A stretch of DNA of 64,000 nt from MFD01213-c1 sp963704405. GTDB lineage: Bacteria > Planctomycetota > Phycisphaerae > Tepidisphaerales > Tepidisphaeraceae. Each line of letters starts with the position of its first letter. Position 1 is the stretch's first letter. This document shows positions 55,991 through 64,000 of the stretch, one piece after another. A program made the position numbers and the translations under genes. The DNA lies in the NCBI GenBank assembly GCA_963704405.1, contig OY969903.1, forward strand, positions 2,170,001-2,234,000, read 5' to 3'. Under the pieces are notes generated by a model that was not told the DNA's origin, ran no database searches, and worked only from the letters and a program-made list of their open reading frames with translations.

Positions 55991-58900
55991 ATGTTTTTTG
56001 AGGTGCTGGAAAAGCGTCGCCTGTTGTCCGTGTCGCTCAACTCGGCCGGCGTCTTAACCGTGACCGGCACAAACCTCGCCGACCTGATCCGCGTCGGTCA
56101 GGCCCGCACGACTGTCAGCGTCCATGAAGGCGCGAAGATCACCAACTTTCCTCTGGCCAAGGTGAAGAAACTCGTCATCAATGGACTTGGCGGCGACGAC
56201 TCCCTTCTGGTCAGTTCCAACGTCACTGTTCCCGCCTCCATCAACGGTGGCGATGGCCGCGATTCCATCACCGGTGGCGCTGGCAATGACTCCCTCTTCG
56301 GAGGCGCCGGCATCGACACGCTCCGCGGTTTCGGCGGCAACGACTCCCTCTCTGGTGGTGACGCCAACGACATTCTCGACGGCGGCGGTGGCGCCGACAC
56401 CTTCTCCGGTGGCGCAGGCATCGACACCGTCGACTACTCTTCCCGCTCGGATAACCTCACCCTCAAAATCGGCGCCGGCCCGGTCAGCGGCGCCGCAGGT
56501 GAGAAAGACAATATCCTCAGCGATGTCGAGAACCTCACCGGCGGCAGCGGGAACGACCTGCTCGTCGGTTCCAGCGCACCAATTTCTTCCAGGGCGGCCC
56601 CGGCAACGACACTCTTAACGGCAACGGCGGCAACGACACCCTCGGTGGCAATACCGGAAACGACCGCTACATCTTCCTTCCCACTTCCTCAACTCAAACC
56701 GTAAAGGTCTGCGAACTCGCCAATGAAGGTACCGACACCCTCGACTTCAGCGCGCTCACCGCGGCGACGCCGGTAAATGTCGACCTCACCAGCGACACGC
56801 TCGCAACCTTCGCCCACACCACCGTCGCGACATTCGTCTCCGGCGAATTCAACTTCATCGAAAACGTCCAGGGCGGCCAAGGCGACGATAGCATCAACGG
56901 CAACGGCACCGACAACCAGCTCTCCGGCAATGGCGGCGATGACAGCATCTCCGGTAACGGAGGCGCTGATTCCCTTGATGGTGGTTCCGGCGACGACCTT
57001 CTCGACGGCGGCACCGGCCCCGATGATATTGTCGGGGGCCCTGGGATCGATCTTGTCGACTATTCCAGCCGCACCGCCGACCTCGTCGTCACCGCCGACA
57101 ACGTCGCTGACGATGGCGAATCCGGCGAAGGCGACAATGTTCACAGCGATGTCGAAGGGATCGCCGGCGGCGACGGAAACGACAACCTCACCGGCGCACC
57201 CGGCGGTTCAACCCTCGTCGGCAATGGTGGTGTGAACACCCTCAACGGCTCCGCCGGTGACGACGTCATCTTCGCAGGCCCTAACGGTGATTCCATCGTC
57301 GGCAACGGCGGCAGCGATTTGATCATCGGCGGTGACGGTAACGACACCATCTACGCTGGCGACAGCTCCGGTGATCCGCTCGCCGCCGGTCCCGTCACCG
57401 GCAACACCACCGTCCTCGGCGGAGACGGAGCCGACTCCATCGTCGGTTCCACCGGCAATGACTATCTCGACGGTCAAGGCGGCCCTGATACCATCCACGG
57501 CGCTGTTGGTAATGACACCGTCCTCGGTGAAGATGACGCAGATTACCTCTTCGGTGATGTCGGGAATGACAGCATCGAAGGTGGAAATGACAATGACTCC
57601 ATCGGCGGTGGACCAGGTAATGACACCGTCCTTGGTGGCGCTGGAAGCGACTTGATCCAAAAAAATCTCGCCGACCCCGTCACCGGTGTCATCGCCACCG
57701 CTGTTCCTGTCGCACTGCCGTTCACCACTACTTTTGCGGCCGATATCACTATCACCCCCGCCGACGACTCCACTCCTCCCGATCCCAATCCGCCCGACAC
57801 CGGCCCTGCTGACCCAGGCCCCGGTGATTCTGTCGACGGTGGCGCCGGCGATGACACCATCATCAGCGGCCCCGCTGATGACACCGTCAACGGCGGCGAC
57901 GGCGATGACTCTATCGACGGTGGCGCCGGCAACGATATGCTCAACGGTGAAGGCGGTGAAAATACAGTCCTCGGCGGAGATGGGGATGACACCGTCACCG
58001 GCGGCAATGGCAACAACGATCTCGAAGGCGGTGACGGCAATGACGTCATCCTCAACGCCAACGGGAACTCCGACTTTGTCGACGGCGGTAACGGCATCGA
58101 CATCGCCCAGGAAGACCCCAACGGCGATGACTTCATTCGAAATGTCGAACTCACCGATGATCCGTCGCCATTTGATACCATTGGCGGTGAGATTGCCGGC
58201 GACGTCGTTTTCGGCGCCGGTGGACCGTTCAGCAACGTTTCCGGCGATGCGCCATCCTCGCTGCATCAGGCCGTGACCGATGGCACGTCCATCAATTCCC
58301 TCGGCGCAATTCCAGCTACCGCCGTTCAAAGCGGCGGCAATCTTGTCGTCGATGACTCTGCTTTTGTCACCGATTGCAACATCGTCGTCATCCAGGACGC
58401 CAGCAATACCTACGTCTTTGAAAATGGCAATCCTGTACAAATTTTCCCTAGCAGCTCGATCACTGGCATCGTCATCATCAAGACCGGCAGCGGCAATGAC
58501 TTTGTCAACTGCAACAGTTGCAATATTGCCTGCTCCATCACCGGCAACGCCGGCAATGACACCCTCGTCGGCGGCACCAACAACGACACCCTCATCGGTG
58601 GCGACGGCAACGACAGCCTCGCTGGTGGAAACAGCAACGATCTGCTCGAAGGCCTTAACGGCAACGATCAGATGGAAGGCGATTTCGGCAACGACACCAT
58701 CTTCGGCGGGCCAGGCGACGACTACATGAACGGCGGCGCCAACAACGTCTTCTATTCCGGCAGCGACGGCGCAGATTCCATCAGCGGTGGCACCGGCAAC
58801 GACTATGTCGATTACCGCTTCCGCACGGACGGCGTCACCATCCGCCTCGACAAAGGCACCGCCGTCAGCGGCGCTGCCGGTGAAGGCGACACCATCGCAA

Positions 58901-59196
58901 CTGATGTCGAAAACGCCCTCGGCGGAGTCGGCAACGACCTCATCGTCGGTAACAGCCTTGCCAACTATCTCTCCGGCGGTGACGGCAACGACACCATCTT
59001 TGGCAACAGCGGCAACGACGCCATCCTCGGCAGCCGCGGCACCGACAGCGTCTATGGAAACACCGGCTACGACTTCCTCTATATCAACGGCGACGGCCTC
59101 GCCGACGGTTACAGCATCGGCGGGACCACCGCCGAGTTTGTCCAGAAGGACACGTCACCGGCTGACTTTGTCACCGCGAGCGTTTCTCCGCCGTAA
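55991..59196 (+). CDS. Giant RTX-repeat surface protein with LEPR-XLL-like N-terminus, frameshifted
   Basis: About 1068 residues after correction. It begins MFFEVLEKRRLLSVSL, the LEPR-XLL signature of many large planctomycete extracellular proteins, followed by a beta segment. The rest is dominated by calcium-binding nonapeptide repeats of the GGxGxDxLx type in several blocks (for example GGAGNDSLFGGAGIDTL, GGDGNDTIYAG, GNAGNDTLVGGTNNDTLIGGDGNDSL), separated by non-repeat domains (DYSSRSDNLTLKIG, and residues around 58260-58500). The N-terminal frame ends near 56574: GSSAPISSRAAP should read GSSA-TNFFQGGPGNDTL, needing one base; from there the frame is open to 59196. Probably an exported calcium-stabilised adhesin or matrix protein. 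No type I secretion genes are nearby. Confidence 0.85.
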
Positions 59197-59326
59197 TGCG
59201 AGCCGGGTCGCAAGGGTTCACTGCAAATTGTTCAAGAGTATCTGGCGCGGAGAAGCTGGGGCGCAGAGAGGAATTTTTTTATTTTAACTCTGCGTCTCGG
59301 GCGAGTCAGTCTTTCTGATTTCTAAA

Positions 59327-59996
59327 TTATTTCTTTGTTCTTATTAAACTGATGATCGCCCGATGCACCTTTTCATTTGCGGCGATCGTGGCATGGCTTG
59401 TCCCCTGGACTGCCAAATCCGTCCGCTCACGCACATTTAAATTTTCAACGAGCACGCCGCTGTCGCCTTCCACCTTCATGCCTCTCAGCCAGGGAAACAG
59501 GTCCCAGACCCCGTTCGGCTCATAAAAATTCACGCAGCGCGCTACATTTCCGCCGATGCGCCGCGGCGTGACCGGATCGATCGTCACCAGCAAATCCACA
59601 CCGACGCCGCGTTCGCCGAGCCGGTGTGAAATCTCGATCACGTCATCCGCGCCATAGGAAAACCCGACGAGAATGATCGGCCCATGACCCTTGCCGCGCT
59701 TGATGAGTGAATCTGCGACGGCCTCCCATTGCTCTTCCGGAAATACCTCCGCCTTTTCGCCCGCATCGCGAAGCTCGTTTCCGAGCTGGTTCATCCCCTG
59801 CGAATACCAATCCTGAAACCCCCGGATCAGAATCACTTGCCGCCCGTCGCTTTCAACGCCGGATACACTTCGCCGTTCCTGATGTTGCGCATCCGCCAGC
59901 CAATAAGGCAAAAAGCAGGAATGCCACCGTCAGCCAAAAGCGATAACGATTCGCACGAATTAAAATCCATCTTTCATTCGTGTTGGTTATTGCCAT
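59327..59996 (-). CDS. Lipoprotein alpha/beta hydrolase (VirJ/AcvB-like), frameshifted
   Basis: The N-terminal frame (ATG 59996 or 60017) encodes a lipoprotein signal RFWLTVAFLLFALLAGGCATSG. Downstream, in another frame, ERRSVSGVESDGRQVILIRGFQDWYSQGMNQLGNEL begins an alpha/beta hydrolase with the nucleophile elbow GFSYGAD, an acid region (VDLLVTIDPVTPRR) and the late His in GTSHATI. The two join if the frame is corrected by one base near 59860-59890. VirJ/AcvB-type serine hydrolases are exported and some act on lysyl lipids; function here is not known. Confidence 0.7.
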
Positions 59997-60109
59997 CCAC
60001 GGCCTCTTCTCCGCATTCATTGGCAGCCTCGGCGTCCCGGTGTTTACCAACTCCCGAAAACTTCGTGCGCCTTCGTGGGCAATCTGCTCCCCGGCCTAAA
60101 CAAACAACA

Positions 60110-60889
60110 TTAGATCGCCTCTACGTGCCCCGCGATGACGCGATGCAGGACTTTGCGTTCCCGAACCAGGAGCCGGCCTGTTTCGTCGAGTCCCTCACAT
60201 TTCCCTGCCACCATTGCCTCATCAGCGCCGCCGCGCACCGAGACGCGCTTGCCCACCAGCGCATGATGCCGGTCATATTCCCGGATGACGGCGGCGAATG
60301 ATTGCTCATCGCGATTCGCCAGCATTCGCCGCAGATGCTGCCCGACCAAAATTAAAACCGAAGTCAGATCCAGTTCCTGTCCCGCGATTTCATTCAATCC
60401 CATCACCCGATCGCGCAGCCCCCGCGGTACATCTTTTTTGCCGATATTCACATTCAGCCCGAGTCCTACCAGGTCTGCCTTATAAACCCGCTCGCAAAGC
60501 AGGCCCGCCAGTTTTTTCCCGTTGAACAGCAGATCGTTGGGCCATTTCAGTTGAACGCCATCATTGCCTGCCGCTTCTGCCACCGCGGTCCGCACAGCCA
60601 GGCCCGCAATCAGCGGCACGTGCTGCGGAGCCAGATGCTCGTCGGCGGCAAACACAAATGTCACTGCGATCGAGCCGTCCCCCGACCACCATGTATTATT
60701 CCCCCGTCCCCGGCCGGCGATCTGATGCCCCGTCAAGACCACCGCCGGCGCAAATAGCGTCCCCCTTTTGCGAAGGACTCCGGCGTGATCGTTCGTGCTT
60801 CGCAGCCGCGCAAACCAGTGCAGACGGAACGGTTTTAACCCTGCCCGCAACCGCTCCAGATCAAACCCGCCGCTATGGGTTTTTCCCAT
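60110..60889 (-). CDS. birA: Biotin--[carboxylase] ligase
   Basis: Activates biotin with ATP and attaches it to the biotin-carrier lysine of carboxylases. 259 residues with catalytic-domain blocks: LRSTNDHA, TGHQIAGRGRGNNTWWS (biotin/ATP loop GRGR), LKWPNDLLFNGKKLAGLLCE and VGLGLNVNI; a small SH3-like C-terminal domain ends the protein. There is no N-terminal DNA-binding domain, so it is a ligase only, not a repressor. It lies 88 bases after the pyruvate carboxylase gene on the same strand, its obvious substrate. Confidence 0.95.
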   Translation of the reverse strand: MGKTHSGGFDLERLRAGLKPFRLHWFARLRSTNDHAGVLRKRGTLFAPAVVLTGHQIAGRGRGNNTWWSGDGSIAVTFVFAADEHLAPQHVPLIAGLAVRTAVAEAAGNDGVQLKWPNDLLFNGKKLAGLLCERVYKADLVGLGLNVNIGKKDVPRGLRDRVMGLNEIAGQELDLTSVLILVGQHLRRMLANRDEQSFAAVIREYDRHHALVGKRVSVRGGADEAMVAGKCEGLDETGRLLVRERKVLHRVIAGHVEAI

Positions 60890-60977
60890 CAGTTAGCAAC
60901 CAAAAGGGACCGCCGAGTCTTTCGCACACTGGCACTGTCTGACGATGTCCAAAAATGTCCGGCTTTTTCGTCCTGAC

Positions 60978-63900
60978 CTATGCCTTCCCATCTTTCTTTC
61001 CTTCCGGCGACATCCGCTGGCCGGGCGACTGCAATGAATTCGGATCATCCTGCAAAACCACCAGCAGGTCTTTGGCTGTCACGGTTGTTCCTGGTTTGAC
61101 CAGCACATCTTTCACCCGGGCATCGCGCGGGCTGTAGACGGCTGTTTCCATCTTCATCGCCTCGATGCTGAGCAGCCGCTGGCCGGCCTTCACCGCGTCT
61201 CCCTTGGCGACGGCGACCGTTGATACCTTGCCGGGCATGGGCGCGGGCACCTGGTTGGGATCATCCTCATCCGCCTTTGGATGCTTGTGCAGCGTCGCCT
61301 CGCGATATCGATCCGGCACGGTCACTTCGCGCGGCTGGCCGTTCAACTCGAAAAACACCGTCCGCATCCCATCCTCACGTGGTTCGCCGGTTGTCAGATA
61401 CCGCACGATCAATGTCTTTCCGGCCTCGATCGCCACGCTGATTTCATCGCCGCCCCGCAAGCCATACAAAAACGCCGGTGTTGGAATGACGCTCGTGTTG
61501 TCATACACCTTCACGAACTTTTCATAATCCAGAAACACCTGCGGATACATTAGATATGACATCACATCCGTATCTTTTGGCTCGCGACGGATTTTTTCGG
61601 CCAGTTCCTTCCGCGTCGCCGCCAGATCCGCCTTGGGGAGTTTTGATCCTGGCCGGGCGGTGAATGCTTTTGCGCCCGCCGTCTCCAGGATGATCTTCTG
61701 CAGCACCTTCGGCCAGCCGCCTTCAGGCTGCCCGAGATAGCCCTGCATCATCTCCACCACGCTCTTGGGGAAATTCAGCTTGGTCTTGGGCGCCAGCACA
61801 TCCATTGACGTCAGGTTATTCGTCACCATGAACAGCGCCAGATCACCGACCACCTTGCTGCTGGGTGTGACCTTCACAATATCGCCGAGCATCCGGTTCA
61901 CGGAGGCATAAGCCTCGGCGACTTCATGCCAGCGATCTTCCAGGTGCAGGCTCTTGGCCTGCTGGCGCAGGTTGGTGTATTGCCCGCCGGGCATCTCATG
62001 TTCATACACCTCGGCAGTGCCGGCTTTCATTCCCTCTTCAAACGGATAATAGAAATCGCGCACGGCCTGCCAGTAATCGCTCATGCGATTCAGCGACTGA
62101 AGATTCAATTTTGTATCGCGCTGCGTGTTTGCCAGCGCGGCCACGATTGAATTCAAGTTTGGCTGGCTGGTCATGCCGCTCATGCTGGCAATCGCCGCAT
62201 CGGCAATATCGACGCCGGCGTCGGAGGCGCGCAGGATACTGGCGGCGTTGATGCCGCTGGTGTCGTGCGTGTGGAAATGAATGGGGATGTCGATCTCATC
62301 GCGCAGTGCCTTCACCAGCGCCGACGCCGCGTACGGCCGGCAGAGGCCGGCCATGTCCTTGATCGCAAGGACATGCGTGCCCATCTTCACCAGTTCTTTT
62401 GCCATCTTCACGTAATACTTCAGGCTGTATTTCGTTCGTTTTGGATCGAGGATATCGCCGGTATAGCAGATGGCGGCTTCGCAGATCGCGTCGGTCTGCC
62501 CGCGGACGGTCTCCATCGCGACCTTCATGTTTTCGATCCAGTTGAGGGAATCGAAAATGCGGAAGACATCGATCCCATGTTCGGCGCTTTTCTTCACCAG
62601 CTCGCGAACGACGTTGTCGGGATAGTTAGAATATCCGAGCGCGCTGCTGCCGCGGAAGAGCATCTGGAAGGGGATATTGGGGATGCGGGCGCGAAGCTGG
62701 TCGAGCCGGTCCCACGGGTCTTCCTGGAGGAAGCGCATGGCGGTGTCGAAGGTTGCCCCGCCCCACATTTCCAGGCTGAAGAGGTTCGGCATCAGATGTG
62801 AAACGGCGTCGGCTATCTGCACCAGGTCATATGTGCGAAAGCGTGTCGCCAGCAGCGACTGGTGCGCATCGCGCATCGTCGTATCCGTGATGAGCAGCGG
62901 CTTCTGCTTCCGCACCCACTGGCAGAATTTCTCCGGCCCCATCTCCAGCAATTTGTTCCGCATCCCCGGCGGCGGGGGGGTTCCGTGCGGATAGGCCGGT
63001 ATTACCGGTTCCATCAACTCGCGCTTCGGGTCATACTTGGTTTTGGTGTCCGGCCGCCCGTTCACGATGACGTCACCGAGGTAACTTAAAACCTTTGTCG
63101 CGCGATCGCGCCTGGCTTTGAAGCGGAACAGTTCCGGCGTGGAATCGATGAATGTGGTTGTCGTCTCGCCTTTACCGAAGGTGGGGTGAAGGATCAGGTT
63201 TTCAAGGAACGGGATGTTTGTTTTGACGCCGCGCACGCGAAACTCGCGCAGGGCGCGGTCAGTCCGCTTGATCGTCTCATCGAAGCTCGGTCCCCAGGTG
63301 GTCAGCTTGACCAGCAGCGAATCAAAGTAAGGCGTGATGACCGCGCCGCCGAAGCCGTTGCCGCCATCAAGGCGAATGGAAAACCCGCCCGGCGAGCGAT
63401 ACGTCGTGATGCGGCCATAATCGGGAATGAACTGGTTTTCCGGGTCTTCGGTTGTGATGCGGCACTGGATCGCGTAGCCGTTGGTGCCGATCTTTTCCTG
63501 CACCGGCACATTGAGCGGCGCCTCATGCAGCTTATATCCCTGCGAGACGAGAATCTGCGCCTTCACCAGATCAATGCCGGTGACGACCTCAGTCACCGTA
63601 TGCTCCACCTGAATGCGCGGGTTCACTTCAATAAAGAAGAACTCCTGGCGATCGACATCGAGCAGAAATTCAACCGTTCCGGCGGCTTTGTAATTCAGCG
63701 GCTTGCACAGCCGAACGGCGGCGTCGCAGATGCGCTGGCGCAGTGCCTGGGGGAGGTTCACGCTGGGCGCGATCTCAACAACCTTCTGATGTCGCCGCTG
63801 AACCGAGCAATCTCGCTCCCACAGATGGACGAGATTGCCTTGGCCGTCGCCGAGCAACTGCACTTCGATATGTTTGGCGCGGGGGATGTAGCGCTCGAGG

Positions 63901-64000
63901 AAAACTTCCGGCCGGCCAAAGGCTGCGCCTGCTTCGCGCTGTGCTTCTTCGAGCCGCGGCATCAGTTCCTCGGCGTTGCGGACGACGCGCATACCGCGGC
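60978..64000 (-). CDS. pyc: Pyruvate carboxylase (N-terminus beyond the window)
   Basis: Carboxylates pyruvate to oxaloacetate using biotin and ATP. The frame is open to the window end, so the first ~140 residues are missing. Domains in order: biotin carboxylase (GMRVVRN at the edge, HIEVQLLGDGQGNLVHLWERDCSVQRRHQKVVE, EVNPRIQVEHTVTE), carboxyltransferase (LITDTTMRDAHQSLLATR, GGATFDTAMRFLQEDPW, IHFHTHDTSG), the PC allosteric/tetramerisation segment, and the biotinyl domain with the target lysine in EAMKMET (APMPGKV upstream). Followed by birA. No frameshift seen over about 1000 residues. Confidence 0.97.
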   Translation of the reverse strand, partial: RGMRVVRNAEELMPRLEEAQREAGAAFGRPEVFLERYIPRAKHIEVQLLGDGQGNLVHLWERDCSVQRRHQKVVEIAPSVNLPQALRQRICDAAVRLCKPLNYKAAGTVEFLLDVDRQEFFFIEVNPRIQVEHTVTEVVTGIDLVKAQILVSQGYKLHEAPLNVPVQEKIGTNGYAIQCRITTEDPENQFIPDYGRITTYRSPGGFSIRLDGGNGFGGAVITPYFDSLLVKLTTWGPSFDETIKRTDRALREFRVRGVKTNIPFLENLILHPTFGKGETTTTFIDSTPELFRFKARRDRATKVLSYLGDVIVNGRPDTKTKYDPKRELMEPVIPAYPHGTPPPPGMRNKLLEMGPEKFCQWVRKQKPLLITDTTMRDAHQSLLATRFRTYDLVQIADAVSHLMPNLFSLEMWGGATFDTAMRFLQEDPWDRLDQLRARIPNIPFQMLFRGSSALGYSNYPDNVVRELVKKSAEHGIDVFRIFDSLNWIENMKVAMETVRGQTDAICEAAICYTGDILDPKRTKYSLKYYVKMAKELVKMGTHVLAIKDMAGLCRPYAASALVKALRDEIDIPIHFHTHDTSGINAASILRASDAGVDIADAAIASMSGMTSQPNLNSIVAALANTQRDTKLNLQSLNRMSDYWQAVRDFYYPFEEGMKAGTAEVYEHEMPGGQYTNLRQQAKSLHLEDRWHEVAEAYASVNRMLGDIVKVTPSSKVVGDLALFMVTNNLTSMDVLAPKTKLNFPKSVVEMMQGYLGQPEGGWPKVLQKIILETAGAKAFTARPGSKLPKADLAATRKELAEKIRREPKDTDVMSYLMYPQVFLDYEKFVKVYDNTSVIPTPAFLYGLRGGDEISVAIEAGKTLIVRYLTTGEPREDGMRTVFFELNGQPREVTVPDRYREATLHKHPKADEDDPNQVPAPMPGKVSTVAVAKGDAVKAGQRLLSIEAMKMETAVYSPRDARVKDVLVKPGTTVTAKDLLVVLQDDPNSLQSPGQRMSPEGKKDGKA

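Noticed and set aside
57208..58440. 410-codon minus-strand frame opposite the RTX gene
   Set aside because: It is repetitive only because the RTX repeats on the other strand are; no signal or domain of its own.
55991..59196. Repeat blocks as a possible CRISPR or VNTR array
   Set aside because: The periodic DNA encodes in-frame GGxGxDxLx calcium-binding repeats; no spacer-repeat structure.

Overview
The window looks like the chromosome of a free-living, motile planctomycete of the Phycisphaerae type (inference). The clues are pseudopilins with a FTLVELLVVIGIIA start and a late FxxxDGH segment, a giant exported protein opening with a LEPR-XLL-like motif (VLEKRRLLSV), many secreted glycoside hydrolases, FliW/CsrA/flagellin in a row, and GC-rich codon use. 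No rRNA, tRNA or CRISPR array was recognised.

Layout. 1-2151: end of ribosomal protein S7 with a shared terminator, a possible tiny gene, and serS. 2285-12173: a xyloglucan-use locus with a GH74 endo-xyloglucanase, a YicI-type GH31 alpha-xylosidase and a pseudopilin on the minus strand, divergent from a LacI-type regulator and a PA14-containing GH31 lipoprotein. 12246-18540: an old inverted-repeat (fold-back) element of about 0.85 kb that has taken four insertion sequences (two near-identical Tn5-like IS4-family copies, one IS3-family, one ISAs1-family). 18665-24000: argJ, a GH2 enzyme and kduD/kduI for uronate breakdown. 24153-29765: lexA followed by a reductive pyrimidine-breakdown set (aminotransferase, dihydropyrimidinase, ureidopropionase-like amidase, PreA-like dehydrogenase). 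30262-36168: GH29 fucosidase, a zinc-ribbon membrane protein, a glycosyltransferase fusion, and TadE/TadG-like proteins. 36955-49819: flagellar rod, ring and hook-filament genes flgF-G-A-H-I-J-N-K-L, then fliW, csrA and flagellin. 49931-59196: a second pseudopilin, an XRE regulator, an outer-membrane barrel, a lipoprotein, a FecR-like protein and a giant RTX-repeat surface protein. 59327-64000: a lipoprotein hydrolase, birA and pyruvate carboxylase (cut by the window end).

Working together. The GH74/GH31/GH31 trio would cut xyloglucan and remove xylose; GH29 and GH2 could remove fucose and galactose. KduI/KduD feed uronates into central metabolism, the pyrimidine set releases nitrogen from uracil/thymine, and BirA would biotinylate the neighbouring pyruvate carboxylase. 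FliW, CsrA and flagellin probably form a feedback circuit; hairpins with GGA in the loop lie upstream of all three.

Caution. Eleven protein genes (GH74, GH2, amidase, GH29, TadE, flgJ, flgL, pseudopilin 2, OMP, RTX protein, lipoprotein hydrolase) are each broken by one frameshift. Nine have a span that is exactly one base short of a whole number of codons. This deletion bias, often in GC-rich runs and hitting flagellar genes too, points to uncorrected sequencing error rather than mass gene decay. They are annotated below as single frameshifted genes.
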